From JBBQWT01 sp038210375 (lineage in GTDB: Bacteria > Acidobacteriota > Terriglobia > Terriglobales > Acidobacteriaceae), in the NCBI GenBank assembly GCA_038210375.1, contig JBBQWT010000003.1:1-64000 (forward strand): 64,000 nt of DNA, written 5' to 3'. How positions within the stretch are numbered: position 1 is the first letter of the stretch; each line of letters opens with the position of its first letter. The notes beneath the pieces are model-generated. The model had not been told where the DNA came from, did no database searches, and saw nothing but the letters and a program-made list of their open reading frames with translations. This document shows positions 8,139 through 17,831 of the stretch, in pieces. Position numbers and translations under genes: made by a program.

Positions 8139-9524
8139 ATGACCCAGGCTTCTCCGCAACTGTATGTGACCGGTATCGACACCCGTGACGAAGCTGGACC
8201 AGCCGGGGAGCGCTGGTTTTCGGCAGCCCGCATTCTTCTGCTGACCCTGTTGGCTGCGGCGCCGCTTGCCCTCGGAGCCGTGGAAGTTTGGGCGTGGGGT
8301 TCACTGGCCATCGGGGCTGTGCTGGTATTGGTGCTGTGGTTGCTGGGATCATTGGTCCGGGGTTCGTTCTCCCTGGCCCGGACCAGGCTTTTTATTCCCG
8401 CTGGGCTTTTTCTGGGGCTGATCTTTATACAATACTTTGCCCACCGGGCTTCCGATGTGACAGTCACGCGCGAAGCGTTGGTGAAATTTATCACTTACTT
8501 CATTATTTTTGCGGTAGGGGGGGCGCTGTTTTCTGGAGCGCGCAGAAGTTGGTGGCGGGGCTTGGCCGTAGGAATCACGGTCTATGTATTTGCCATGTCG
8601 TTTTTCGCGGTGATCCAGAATCTGTCCGACCCCACCAGGATCTTCTGGGTGGTGAAGCCGCGTTCTGGATACATTTTCGGTCCCTATATCTATCACAACG
8701 CCTATGCGGGCCTGCTGGAACTGCTGCTACCCATGGTTGCCGGGGTAGTCCTTTATTTCGAATCGGGTTGGCTCCCCCGGCTGATGGCGGGCCTTACCGT
8801 GCTCCTCGGCTTAAGCTCGGTGGTGATGGCCGGTTCGCGTGGCGGGACGGCATCTATCATCGTTGAAGCGATCATCTTTCTGGTTATTTTCTTGATGCGG
8901 GACCAACGCTCAAGACGTCCCCTGGTCCTCGTCCAGATCTCGGCTTTCGTCGCCATCGCGGGCCTGGTGGCAGTCTGGATGATCCCAGATATTGCCGCAA
9001 CAAGGTTTGCGAGATTTTTTGACTCCCCGGATGTGAGCTATTCCGACCGCAAACAGATGACTCTGGACGCGGTGCGAATGTTCCGCGACCATGCCCTTAC
9101 CGGCGTCGGGTTGGGAAACTTCGAAACTGTCTATCCGCAATACCAACGATTTGTCACCGACCTGAACGTGGGTCACGCCCATAATGACTATGCCGAACTG
9201 CTTGCCGAAACCGGAATTCTGGGTGCGGCGCTTACCCTCGCCGGGCTTGCCATTTTTTACCTTGAGGCGGTCTGCCGGAACCCTCTGCTGTGGTCTAGAA
9301 AACAAGTGAACGTTACTGCCGACCGGACCCGCCGGCCGGGCGTCGCTGACTGGCTGCCACTATCCGCCATGGTGGGCTGTACCGGCCTGTTGTTTCACAG
9401 CTACATCGATTTCAATATGCACATTCCCGCGAACGCCGCCTGGTTCGCGTTTATGGCCGCGCTGGCCACGCCAGTTTTGATCAGACACTCGCCCCGGCGG
9501 CATGCTCCAGACGGGGAAATCTAA
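8139..9524 (+). CDS. O-antigen ligase / Wzy-like polymerase membrane protein
   Basis: Polytopic inner-membrane protein (461 aa from the start chosen) with roughly 10-12 hydrophobic segments. The Wzy_C/WaaL signature GHAHNDYAELLAETGILGAA lies in the large periplasmic loop and marks the family that polymerises or ligates undecaprenol-linked glycans. MAGSRGG and the aromatic segment YIFGPYIYHNAYAGLLELL are also typical. Start choice is uncertain: the frame is open from ATG 7869, with further ATGs at 8088 and 8139. I chose 8139 because the first hydrophobic segment begins about 28 residues later and the upstream translation looks non-coding. The stop abuts the ATG of the priming transferase gene. 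Confidence 0.82.
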   Translation: MTQASPQLYVTGIDTRDEAGPAGERWFSAARILLLTLLAAAPLALGAVEVWAWGSLAIGAVLVLVLWLLGSLVRGSFSLARTRLFIPAGLFLGLIFIQYFAHRASDVTVTREALVKFITYFIIFAVGGALFSGARRSWWRGLAVGITVYVFAMSFFAVIQNLSDPTRIFWVVKPRSGYIFGPYIYHNAYAGLLELLLPMVAGVVLYFESGWLPRLMAGLTVLLGLSSVVMAGSRGGTASIIVEAIIFLVIFLMRDQRSRRPLVLVQISAFVAIAGLVAVWMIPDIAATRFARFFDSPDVSYSDRKQMTLDAVRMFRDHALTGVGLGNFETVYPQYQRFVTDLNVGHAHNDYAELLAETGILGAALTLAGLAIFYLEAVCRNPLLWSRKQVNVTADRTRRPGVADWLPLSAMVGCTGLLFHSYIDFNMHIPANAAWFAFMAALATPVLIRHSPRRHAPDGEI

Positions 9525-11078
9525 ATGGCTGTGCCCAGCCCGGTGAGAAAATTGGATTCCTCCAACCAGTCCGCTCGTGAGCGCCGCCCTCAATCCGCAA
9601 TCAATAGTGATTCGAAATGGATCCGGAACCGGCAGCCGCTCGCTCCGCTGTTAATGCTGATCGATGCTCTGCTGATCGGCGCCAGCGTAATGCTGGCGCT
9701 CATGATCCGCTTCCCCGGAAATTTCAATCTTCCCGGCATGCGCGACCTGGGAAACGCCGGCAAAGGCACCACTTTGCTGGCCCACGTGGGATTCATGCTG
9801 GTCTATACCGTCATGGTCGTTCTCTTTTGCGATAGCCGGCGGCTCTACGCCAGCTTCGAAATACATTCGATCATCGCCGAACTGCGCACCATTCTCATGG
9901 CGGTCATCACTTCCAGCTTTCTGCTTACGGGGATGTTTTATCTCACCGGAAACCGCACTGTCTCACGTATCGTGCTGGTTCTTACCGGGTCGTGGACCGT
10001 GATACTGCTCACTCTATGGCGCTACTGGCGGCGTGACCGCTCACTGCGTCGCCTGGCTGCCGGGCAAAGCGGATGCAACGTGCTCATCGTAGGTACCGGC
10101 GAAGTAGGCAGGGCGCTGGCCAAGTTCATGACCAAGAACCCGCAAGCGGGCTACCGGGTCAAGGGATTTCTGGAGAATTCGTCCCAGCGTTGGACGCAAG
10201 GCCAGGTCACCTCTGCCGCCGACGGCAACGAGGGCGATATCAAGGTGCTGGGCCACGTTGATTCGGTCTCCGATATCGCGCGCGCCCATTTTGTCGATGA
10301 GATCATCATTTCGCTGCCCCATGAACATGAACTGGTGAAGAAAATTGCGTCGCAAGTCAGGGAGAATGGCCTTAGCGTTCGCGTGGTGCCGGACCTTTAT
10401 GACGGCCTTGCCCTGGGCGTTGATATCGAATATATCGGCAGTTTTCCGATGTTGCCGTTGCAAGCGCCTCACATCCCGGTTGTGGGCCTGGTGCTCAAGC
10501 GCATCCTGGATGTAATGGTTTCTGCCGTGACGCTTCTCCTGGCGTCGCCCTGCATGGCGGTGATCGCAATTTTGATTCGCCTGGAATCGCCGGGTTCCGT
10601 GCTCTATCGCTCTCCGCGGGTCGGCAGAAAGGGCAGGATTTTCACGTTCTACAAGTTCCGCAGCATGGTCAAGAACGCCGAGGAATTGAAAGGCTCTCTG
10701 CGGCACCTCAACGAGCGCAGCGGCGTACTCTTCAAGATCAGCAATGACCCGCGCATTACCCGCCTCGGCCGGTTGCTTCGAAAATACAGCCTGGATGAGC
10801 TGCCCCAGTTCTGGAACGTGCTCACTGGAGACATGAGTCTGGTAGGCCCCCGCCCGCCCATTCCCGGGGAATTCGAGCAGTACAGCCTCGAACACCTGCG
10901 CAGGCTCGATGTGCTCCCCGGCATCACCGGATTGTGGCAGATCTCGGCGCGTAACAACCCTTCGTTCGAAAGTTATATTTCGCTCGATGTCGAGTACGTG
11001 AACCAGTGGGACATCTGGCTCGACTTACGAATCCTGCTCCGCACCATCATCGTGGTGATCAGAGGCACCGGGAAGTGA
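9525..11078 (+). CDS. Priming polyprenyl-phosphate hexose-1-phosphate transferase (WbaP/WcaJ type)
   Basis: Starts repeat-unit synthesis by moving a hexose-1-phosphate from a UDP-sugar to undecaprenyl phosphate. The 517-aa product has four or five N-terminal membrane helices (about 35-165), a Rossmann-like CoA-binding domain with VLIVGTGEVGRALAKF (about 186-201) and a C-terminal bacterial sugar transferase domain (about 325-517). The last carries the membrane helix KRILDVMVSAVTLLLASP, FTFYKFRSM, the catalytic pair in KYSLDELPQFWNVLTGDMS, and VGPRPP. The stop of the polymerase gene directly precedes its ATG, so the two are co-translated. The sugar it primes (often glucose or galactose) is not determinable. 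Confidence 0.95.
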   Translation: MAVPSPVRKLDSSNQSARERRPQSAINSDSKWIRNRQPLAPLLMLIDALLIGASVMLALMIRFPGNFNLPGMRDLGNAGKGTTLLAHVGFMLVYTVMVVLFCDSRRLYASFEIHSIIAELRTILMAVITSSFLLTGMFYLTGNRTVSRIVLVLTGSWTVILLTLWRYWRRDRSLRRLAAGQSGCNVLIVGTGEVGRALAKFMTKNPQAGYRVKGFLENSSQRWTQGQVTSAADGNEGDIKVLGHVDSVSDIARAHFVDEIIISLPHEHELVKKIASQVRENGLSVRVVPDLYDGLALGVDIEYIGSFPMLPLQAPHIPVVGLVLKRILDVMVSAVTLLLASPCMAVIAILIRLESPGSVLYRSPRVGRKGRIFTFYKFRSMVKNAEELKGSLRHLNERSGVLFKISNDPRITRLGRLLRKYSLDELPQFWNVLTGDMSLVGPRPPIPGEFEQYSLEHLRRLDVLPGITGLWQISARNNPSFESYISLDVEYVNQWDIWLDLRILLRTIIVVIRGTGK

Positions 11079-11334
11079 CCTGCCTGCGTCCGCGAGTTGT
11101 TCGCGTCTGGTACAGGTCTTAGAGCCTGCTGCAATCGCCAGTATTATCCCGGCGCTACGTACCCTGTTCACTTTCACTGTTTTAGACACCGTTCTCAGCA
11201 GACCCTCCCACGGCGTCGGGAACTGACCGGACATTCAGCCGGTGGTACCGGCCTTCAGCGGGCAAGACTTGCGCTTCTTCGCGGATCCTACATGGCAATC
11301 AATCCACCGCTGAAGCAAGTTACACTGAGCAAGT

Positions 11335-12054
11335 ATGAGCCTGCGACGTACCTTGAAAGAGATCGCGCGACACCTCTTTCACCGCTCCGGAATGCGCCGG
11401 AAGCATGCACATCTGAAACCCGCTGGCCGTGAAGAGAGGTTCTCTCAGATATACGCTACCGGAGTCTGGACCCACGGGGATTCAACGCTCCCGCTTTCGG
11501 GTCATAACTCATCTCTTGCGGCCACGATTGAGGTGAGAAATGTCTTGCCGGGCTTGTTGAAAGATTTTGGTTCCGAGGTTCTTCTCGACGTCGGATGTGG
11601 GGATTTTACATGGATGCAAGAGACCGTTTTACCATGCAAATACATCGGAGTTGACATAGTGAAATCGGTGATCGCTGATAATAGCGCTAAATTCGGATCT
11701 GCCAACACAGAGTTTCATGTTTTGGACGCAATCAGCGACACCCTTCCTGAGGCCGATATAGTTCTTTGTAGAGACGCGCTGGTTACCCTTAGCCTCGAAG
11801 ATGCCCAATCCGTCATTCGGAATATATTGTCAAAAAAAAGAAAGATACTGATCATGACTTCATACCGGGAGACTTTCTTTAATTCGGATATTGAGACGGG
11901 TGATTTCAGGGTTATCAATCTGCAGAAACCTCCGTTTCGATTTCCCAAGCCATTTTTGGAGCTTAGTGACAGTGCCTCGCCATCTCGCCGAATCCTGGGT
12001 TTTTGGAAGACGTCGGATCTAGATTTAGCCAGGCGCCAGGGGTTGAAAAAGTAA
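11335..12054 (+). CDS. Class I SAM-dependent methyltransferase
   Basis: A 239-aa protein with a SAM-binding motif I VLLDVGCGDFTW near residue 85, an acidic motif II in KYIGVDIVKSV and a motif IV-like stretch EADIVLCRDALVTLS. These are the landmarks of class I methyltransferases; substrate is unknown and a sugar of the glycan is inferred from context. Base composition is clearly more AT-rich than the neighbouring glycosyltransferases, suggesting recent acquisition. It has its own 256-nt upstream gap and a 225-nt downstream gap, unlike the tightly packed core genes. Confidence 0.75.
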   Translation: MSLRRTLKEIARHLFHRSGMRRKHAHLKPAGREERFSQIYATGVWTHGDSTLPLSGHNSSLAATIEVRNVLPGLLKDFGSEVLLDVGCGDFTWMQETVLPCKYIGVDIVKSVIADNSAKFGSANTEFHVLDAISDTLPEADIVLCRDALVTLSLEDAQSVIRNILSKKRKILIMTSYRETFFNSDIETGDFRVINLQKPPFRFPKPFLELSDSASPSRRILGFWKTSDLDLARRQGLKK

Positions 12055-12279
12055 TTAATCGATTGATGAGTAAACCGCGAGAAAATGGATGGATCCAGCT
12101 TGGCTAACGGTTGACCGCGCCGCGGTTTGAGGATGCGATCGTCTGTGGGAAGTGATTTGATCTCCGCGCAAGCTAATCTTTGATGGGTTGCGGACCATCA
12201 TCGCCACAATGGAAACCGAAGGCCCTTGCGCTCCGGGTTTCTGTGTCTTCAACCTTGCAGAGGAGTAATCAACACTCAA

Positions 12280-13215
12280 ATGAAATGCCTGGTGCTGGGA
12301 GGAGCGGGTTTTATAGGCTCGAACATTGCGCGCGCCCTGCTGCTTCACGGGCACAGTGTCAGGGTGCTGGACCGCGCCACCGGCGGCAGCGGCCCCCGGG
12401 TCGAAATTCCGGGATTGGAATTTCTCACCGGCGACTTCCTCAACGAACGCGAACTGGCGGATGCTCTCGCAGGCATGGATGCGGTCATTCACCTGGCCTG
12501 CCCTACCATTCCCCAGTCGTCGAATGATAATCCGATTTACGACGTGGAAAGCAACGTGGTGGGAACTCTGAGGCTGCTGGCTCTCTGCCGCGAGAGTGGA
12601 GTGCGGAAAATCCTATTTTCTTCATCCGGCGGAACAGTGTACGGAATCCCCACCATCCAGCCTGTTTCCGAGACTCACCCCACCAACCCCATTTGCTCCT
12701 ACGGCATTACCAAGCTTGCGATTGAAAAGTACCTGCACCTTTTTCATCATCTTTACGGACTAGACTATGTGGTTTTGCGCATCGCCAATCCATATGGCGA
12801 GGGCCAGAATCCATTTGGCTCGCTGGGGTCGGTCAATGTGTTCCTGGGCAGGATCTTACGTAACGAACCGATTTTGATCTGGGGAGACGGCACCGTGGCG
12901 CGCGACTATTTCCATATCAACGATCTGGTCAATGCCTACATGCGGGTACTTGAGAACCCCGCGCCATCGAAGGTCTATAACATCGGCGGCGGAGAGGCCC
13001 ATCAACTGAATGACATTGTGGATGTCATGCGCAAAGTCACCGGCCGTCAGCCCCGGGTGCAATACACCGCTGCGCGAGACTTTGACGTGCCCGTGAGCTA
13101 CCTCGATATTTCTCTCGCTCGACAAGAGCTCGATTGGACCCCCTCAATTTCTCTGGAAGACGGCATCAGCCGTACCTGGCAATGGCTGCAGCAAACCTAC
13201 GGCGTGATCGAATGA
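12280..13215 (+). CDS. NAD-dependent sugar epimerase/dehydratase (GalE-like SDR)
   Basis: An extended short-chain dehydrogenase of 311 aa acting on a nucleotide sugar. It begins with the Rossmann motif LGGAGFIGSNIARAL, and holds the catalytic Ser cluster SSSGGTVYG and Tyr-Lys pair in SYGITKLAIEKYL. NPYGEGQNPFG and VYNIGGGEAHQLNDIV match the UDP-glucose 4-epimerase group. The start ATG at 12280 sits behind AGGAG at 12261-12265; an in-frame ATG at 12226 would add a non-conserved leader. Its stop overlaps the ATG of the next glycosyltransferase (ATGA). Whether it epimerises or dehydrates is not certain. Confidence 0.88.
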   Translation: MKCLVLGGAGFIGSNIARALLLHGHSVRVLDRATGGSGPRVEIPGLEFLTGDFLNERELADALAGMDAVIHLACPTIPQSSNDNPIYDVESNVVGTLRLLALCRESGVRKILFSSSGGTVYGIPTIQPVSETHPTNPICSYGITKLAIEKYLHLFHHLYGLDYVVLRIANPYGEGQNPFGSLGSVNVFLGRILRNEPILIWGDGTVARDYFHINDLVNAYMRVLENPAPSKVYNIGGGEAHQLNDIVDVMRKVTGRQPRVQYTAARDFDVPVSYLDISLARQELDWTPSISLEDGISRTWQWLQQTYGVIE

Positions 13216-14438
13216 AGGTCGTAATTTCGAATGGTCATTACAAATTCATTCTCGGCCCCGCCGCGGCTGAATCTTCACGACGCGGCACACTCGCGGCATT
13301 TTTGACCGGTGGCTATCCCACCGCCCGAATCAAGCGATGGATCTCCGCTCTGGGACTTGCGAATAGTCGCGGGGCACGGCGGTTGCTGGAACGGGAAGAA
13401 GCCATTCCCGAAACCTATATCCATACCTTCTGGCTCTCCGAGTTCATGGTGCAGGTGAATGGCCTGCTTCGACATCCGCAATGGCTTTCCAATGCGCTCA
13501 TGCGCTTGTACGCGGTGCAGGCGGCCTTCAGCCTGGCCAACATTTCCGCGTCGATCTACCATTATCGCGGCGGCTATGGGCACGAATCGGTAAGAGCGGC
13601 CAGGGATAACCGGATGATCACACTTTGCGATTATTCCCTGGCCCACGGCAACGTGCTTGAACACCTGATCACCCACGAAGGAAGGTTTCCCCCCCGGGAT
13701 ACCGCCCTGCCGGTCAGTAAGATGTGGAAATACATCGTCGAGGATGCGGATCGCGCCGACCACATTGTCGCCAACTCTGATTTTGTCAGGGAAACTTTTC
13801 TGCACCAGGGATGGGACCCCGCGAGGGTCCACGTAATCTATACCGGGGTTGACGACGAATTCCTGGGATTAGTACCGCGACGAAACTTTTCAGCTCCCGG
13901 CGAACCGATGCGCTTGATGTTTGCCGGATTGTTTGGGCCCCGCAAGGGGGGTGGCCTGTTGATCGCCGCTCTGCAGCAAATTTCCGACCTGCCCTGGAAA
14001 TTGGAGATCATCGGCGACATCGAGCCCGGATTGGCCAAGAAATACAGCCAGTTTTTATCCGATCCCCGGGTCACGCTCACTTCCACCGTGCCGCGTAATG
14101 AGCTGACCAGCAGAATGAGCGCCGCCGACGTTTTCATTTTTCCGTCGCTGGCCGAAGGTTCGGCGCGGGTGGTGTTTATGGCGCTGGCCTGCGGATGCTA
14201 TGTAATCACCACGCCCAACAGCGGTTCCATCGTCGAGGACCAGGTCCACGGAGCTGTCGTTCCGCCCTGGGACGCGGGCAAGCTGGAAGCCGCCATCCGT
14301 TCCGCCTTAACTTCTCCACTCAATATCCCCATCATCGGCCGAAACAATGCCGAGCTGATTCGCAAAAGTTACACCCAGCACCATTATGGCGAGCATCTGC
14401 ATGAACTTTACGAGCGTATTTCCCAGGTACCGCTCTGA
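13212..14438 (+). CDS. Glycosyltransferase family 4 (GT-B fold)
   Basis: A 408-aa GT-B enzyme. The donor domain opens with LMFAGLFGPRKGGGLLIAAL and carries the E-x7-E type motif PSLAEGSARVVFMALACG near residue 320. The ATG at 13212 overlaps the epimerase stop, so the two products are probably made together and the epimerase may supply its donor sugar. An in-frame ATG at 13134 lies inside the epimerase and is rejected. This gene ends the transcription unit before the low-GC mini-island. Confidence 0.87.
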   Translation: MKVVISNGHYKFILGPAAAESSRRGTLAAFLTGGYPTARIKRWISALGLANSRGARRLLEREEAIPETYIHTFWLSEFMVQVNGLLRHPQWLSNALMRLYAVQAAFSLANISASIYHYRGGYGHESVRAARDNRMITLCDYSLAHGNVLEHLITHEGRFPPRDTALPVSKMWKYIVEDADRADHIVANSDFVRETFLHQGWDPARVHVIYTGVDDEFLGLVPRRNFSAPGEPMRLMFAGLFGPRKGGGLLIAALQQISDLPWKLEIIGDIEPGLAKKYSQFLSDPRVTLTSTVPRNELTSRMSAADVFIFPSLAEGSARVVFMALACGCYVITTPNSGSIVEDQVHGAVVPPWDAGKLEAAIRSALTSPLNIPIIGRNNAELIRKSYTQHHYGEHLHELYERISQVPL

Positions 14439-14763
14439 CCGTGACCTCAGGCCCCGCAAAATGTCTGGTAAAAAACGCAGCCGCTCCTGCAATCCGCGAT
14501 GCTAACGAATGCACCGAGACACAACGTGAGCATGAGTTTCTGCGTGCCGCAGCTAATCCCACTCTCCGAAAGAGGATTCCCGCATCAGATCCCCTCCCGT
14601 TATTTTCACAAGTGTAAAGATTAAGTTTAATTTTTTCCTGACGGGCAACCGTTCTTAAAGTTTGAGCAATTTTATACACATTCCCATAAATGCTGAATTT
14701 AGGGTGTTTGGAGGAGGCCCAAGAGCGTCGCCTTCAATCCTTCAAAGGGGAATTGTATAAAAA
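14439..14763. other. AT-rich leader upstream of the HipA-like gene
   Basis: A 325-nt gap without a gene. From about 14610 the sequence becomes distinctly AT-rich. A weak promoter candidate is TTGAGC at 14662-14667, 17 nt, then CATAAA at 14685-14690. Runs such as GGAGGAGG at about 14710 are too far from the ATG to be its ribosome site. The change of composition marks the left edge of the mini-island. Confidence 0.35.
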
Positions 14764-15567
14764 ATGTACATTGAAGCTGTACTCCACCTCCAGCGGATGC
14801 GAGGGGGTTCTCAATCGCACCTGATGCGCGGTGATAACGGTAGGTACTATGTAGTCAAATTTCAAAATAACCCGCAGCACATCAGGGTGCTATCTAACGA
14901 ACTGCTCGCCACGCGCCTTGCGGAATCTCTTGGCCTACCGGTGGCGCACGGGGAAATAATTATGGTGTCAGACGAGCTGATCGCCAGATCCCCAGGCCTT
15001 CACATTCAGCTTGGTCGAGGTAGCGCCCCCTGCATGGGTGGCCTTCAATTTGGTTCCCAGTACGTGGTGGGACCTCGGAAAGAGCGTGTGTTCGATTATC
15101 TCCCCGAAGTAGCCCTTCGGGAAGTTACAAACAAGGATGCCTTCGCAGGTATGTTGGTGATGGATAAGTGGAGTTGTAACGCAGATAGCCGGCAAGCCGT
15201 TTTCTCCAAAGCAGAAACACAAACCCGATACAGTGCAGCCTTTATTGATCATGGGTATTGCTTTAATGGCGCAGATTGGACGTTCCCAGATTCTCCTCTT
15301 GTGGGTATCTTTCCACGAAAATGTGTTTACGAAAGTATTACCGGTTGGGAATCGTTCGAACCGTGGTTAAGTAAACTTGAACACACTACTTCAGAACAAA
15401 TTCTTGAGTGTGCGAAGTACATAGTTCCCGCTTGGTACGGAGGGGATTGGCTCCTAATGGCAAGACTTGCCGATGCCCTCTTCAGGCGAAGATGCCAAGT
15501 CCGCAGGTTAATCCTAGAGTTTCGCGACGACAGTCATCATCCATTCCCCAATTGGACTCAGAACTGA
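14764..15567 (+). CDS. HipA-like kinase domain protein (HipA_2 type)
   Basis: A 267-aa protein related to the HipA Ser/Thr kinases. It has a nucleotide-binding lysine in YYVVKFQNN, a conserved Glu in SNELLATRLAESLGLPV, a catalytic-loop-like segment MDKWSCNADSRQAVF with Asp, Asn and Asp, and a metal-binding IDHG in AAFIDHGYCFNG. Thus all expected kinase residues seem present, but it is shorter than E. coli HipA (440 aa) and lacks its N-terminal subdomain. An XRE regulator follows 204 nt downstream, in the reverse of the usual hipB-hipA order. GC is lower than the flanking sugar genes. It could be a stand-alone regulatory kinase or part of a toxin-antitoxin-like pair; targets are unknown. Confidence 0.7.
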   Translation: MYIEAVLHLQRMRGGSQSHLMRGDNGRYYVVKFQNNPQHIRVLSNELLATRLAESLGLPVAHGEIIMVSDELIARSPGLHIQLGRGSAPCMGGLQFGSQYVVGPRKERVFDYLPEVALREVTNKDAFAGMLVMDKWSCNADSRQAVFSKAETQTRYSAAFIDHGYCFNGADWTFPDSPLVGIFPRKCVYESITGWESFEPWLSKLEHTTSEQILECAKYIVPAWYGGDWLLMARLADALFRRRCQVRRLILEFRDDSHHPFPNWTQN

Positions 15568-15771
15568 CCCTCAGTTCGTGTTTACGCGAGTTACTTATAT
15601 TTAGCGAGCATGCGGGGTTGACCAGGCATGCGCGCAACCGCCCTAAGAAATCAGACTTTGCTCAAATTTACCTTGGACCGCCGCTTGAAGGAAATCTATT
15701 CCCTTGTTCCAAAAACCGGAATAAAGTGTCGGGTCGATTCAGGTCCTTCAATTTTGTGTTTACATCTCCCC

Positions 15772-16392
15772 ATGGCTCAGCAAGCGAAAGATCGGACGTC
15801 CGCTTTCAATTCCGAAGACCACGACATATCGGCAGTATCTGGGGGGCGACTGACGGAGTACGCTGTGGGTGAAAAACTCAGGATGCTACGACTAAAAAAA
15901 GGCCTGGGCCTGAGCGAACTCGGATTTAGAGTGGGTTGTTCCCCTTCTCTCCTGTCTAAGATCGAGCGTAGCAAGCAGTTCCCAACACTCACTACCCTAT
16001 CTAGAGTCGCTGCCGTATTTGGGGTTAGATTAGGGTACTTTTTTGACGAACGCCGCCCCATTGTCACCGTGATTCGTGCGCAGGCTCGGCCCCTAACAAA
16101 ACAGGGCGAAAATTACCACAATGAATGTTTCGACGCACGAGATTTTAGCTTTCCACCGGACTTGAAGCTCAGAATCCACATAGCTAGCTTCGGGCACGGC
16201 GATAATAAGACCCAGAGCCACCCTGGCCACAAGTTTCTTTATCAGATTTCTGGAGGGCTGAAATTGACTATTGGCTCGCGGGAATACTTCTTGACTTCAG
16301 GCGACTCGATTTATTTTGATTCACGCGTTGGCCACAAGTATCGGGGTCTTGGAAAGCGCCCCAGCACTGCCCTTGCAATCACCTTCGATTAG
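15772..16392 (+). CDS. XRE-family regulator with C-terminal cupin domain
   Basis: A 206-aa transcription factor. Residues about 30-90 form a helix-turn-helix with GLGLSELGFRVGCSPSLLSKIE followed by PTLTTLSRVAAVFGV, a classic XRE pattern. Residues about 120-200 form a cupin barrel, with YQISGGLKLTIGSREYFL and GDSIYFDSRVGHKY, in which small ligands are sensed in this family. The ATG at 15772 is chosen; the frame is open to 15628, but the added residues are unlike the family. It may control the HipA-like gene upstream, its own gene or the sugar genes; none of this is shown by sequence. Confidence 0.82.
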   Translation: MAQQAKDRTSAFNSEDHDISAVSGGRLTEYAVGEKLRMLRLKKGLGLSELGFRVGCSPSLLSKIERSKQFPTLTTLSRVAAVFGVRLGYFFDERRPIVTVIRAQARPLTKQGENYHNECFDARDFSFPPDLKLRIHIASFGHGDNKTQSHPGHKFLYQISGGLKLTIGSREYFLTSGDSIYFDSRVGHKYRGLGKRPSTALAITFD

Positions 16393-16408
16393 GGCGTGGC
16401 ATTGCGCT

Positions 16409-16810
16409 TTAAAAATAAGAGTCAAAACCAATCGCGCACTTGATTGCACTGTCTAGTACCCGCCTCAACGCTGGGGGATCTGTTTGGTTTTTCGCGAGGC
16501 ACACGTACGCGCCCTCCAGCCAGGCCTGACGGCAGGTACCCGAGTCACCCACTTCGGAAATCACCACCACGGGGGTCTTGGGCGCAACTTGGCGAATTTT
16601 TCGAATCGCCCTCGCCCCTTTTCCATCGGGCAGGTCCAAATCTGTGAGGATTACGTCGAATCCGCACTCCGAGAGCGTCTGCTCGGCTTCTTCTACGCTC
16701 CGCGCCAACGTGACACTGATGGGGCCGGAGCGATTGCTTTTCATTTTCTCACGTAGTTCACGCGCCGCTTTTGGATTGTCGTTCACTAGGAGAATCGTAA
16801 TAAGATCCAA
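16409..16810 (-). CDS. Single-domain response regulator receiver (CheY-like)
   Basis: A 133-aa protein that is only a receiver domain. The acidic pocket is Asn10-Asp11, the phosphoacceptor Asp57 is in ILTDLDLPDG, Ser84 occupies the Thr/Ser position and Lys106 in CLAKNQ completes the active site, so it should be phosphorylatable. The start chosen is TTG at 16810, which has a strong ribosome site (GAAGGGGG on the minus strand) 6-7 nt upstream; a longer frame begins at ATG 16876. No DNA-binding or output domain and no histidine kinase is nearby, so the partner is unknown. It converges on the XRE-cupin gene, 16 nt apart. Confidence 0.82.
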   Translation of the reverse strand: MDLITILLVNDNPKAARELREKMKSNRSGPISVTLARSVEEAEQTLSECGFDVILTDLDLPDGKGARAIRKIRQVAPKTPVVVISEVGDSGTCRQAWLEGAYVCLAKNQTDPPALRRVLDSAIKCAIGFDSYF

Positions 16811-17040
16811 GTTAAGCCCCCTTCTCGACCTGATGTAGAAGAGTCCACATTCAAACATGAGATATGGGGTTCTCAACGAGCGGGTCGTATAATTCCGGAT
16901 TTTGAAACAAGACCTTTGGATGAAAGCTTTGATTCTGGACCCAGAAATTCTTCACTCTCTTTATTATGAAAGGCCGGAACGAGGGTACAGCTAGAAATTG
17001 ACATCATTTACAATCGAAAGTAACACCGAGCAAGGATGGC

Positions 17041-17733
17041 ATGCTGCCCGCAGTCGCACAAATTTGTACTCATAGTTTTCTTCCCGGATTCATCAACTCC
17101 AATTCGGTGGTCGTCGATCTCGGAGCCAATCATGGGGAGTTTGCGCACACCATCATCGAGCGCTACCGGTGCAGGGTGATATCCGTGGAGCCGGTGAAGG
17201 AACTCTACGAGGAAATTGCGCGCGATCCACTGCTTCAATTGCTTCCGGTTGCGGTGGGCGGGAAGAATGAAACCATCTCCATGAACGTATTTTCTAATCG
17301 ATGCGCCACCATTTTCGGATCCGTGGCGCCCGAGGAATCGGTGGATGATGTCAGGCAGGTCGAAATGATCACGCTGCCGGAACTTCGCAAGCGAACTTTG
17401 GCGGATCGCATCGATCTGATGAAGATCGACATCGAAGGCGCCGAGATCGACCTCATCAACGGGTGTTCCGATGCGGAATTACAGTCGATCGCGCAGATCA
17501 CCGTCGAATTTCACGATTTTCTCTATCCCGAGCAGCACAGCGCCGTCACCCGGATAAGAAGCCGGATGGGCGACATCGGTTTCTGGGTGCTCCCGTTTTC
17601 GCTCGACAATACTGACGTCTTGTTTGTCAATCGTAAGACCGGCGCCACTTTTGCCGAGGCCGCTTATTTGCGCAGCGTCGTGCGCTACGGCAAAGGAATC
17701 AGACGCCGCCTGCGAAAGACTTTGGCCCGGTGA
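17041..17733 (+). CDS. FkbM-family methyltransferase
   Basis: A 230-aa SAM-dependent methyltransferase with motif I VVVDLGANHGEFAH (23-36), motif II VISVEPVKELYEEI and the family signature LMKIDIEGAEIDLING near residue 125. FkbM proteins O-methylate sugars and polyketides; here a glycan hydroxyl is the likely target from context. AAGGA lies just before the ATG. It is followed 98 nt later by the flippase gene. Substrate remains unknown. Confidence 0.87.
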   Translation: MLPAVAQICTHSFLPGFINSNSVVVDLGANHGEFAHTIIERYRCRVISVEPVKELYEEIARDPLLQLLPVAVGGKNETISMNVFSNRCATIFGSVAPEESVDDVRQVEMITLPELRKRTLADRIDLMKIDIEGAEIDLINGCSDAELQSIAQITVEFHDFLYPEQHSAVTRIRSRMGDIGFWVLPFSLDNTDVLFVNRKTGATFAEAAYLRSVVRYGKGIRRRLRKTLAR

Positions 17734-17831
17734 CCCGGAAAGCCGCGCTAGTTTCCACTGCGTTTACCCGCGCCTGCACCGTCTCCCGCGAACGGCCGAA
17801 TTCCCCCGCGGACCGGAACTAAGGCAAACCC

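Noticed and set aside
10041..10895. 284-codon minus-strand frame opposite the priming transferase
   Set aside because: The plus strand encodes all sugar-transferase motifs here; the antisense frame is a high-GC shadow.
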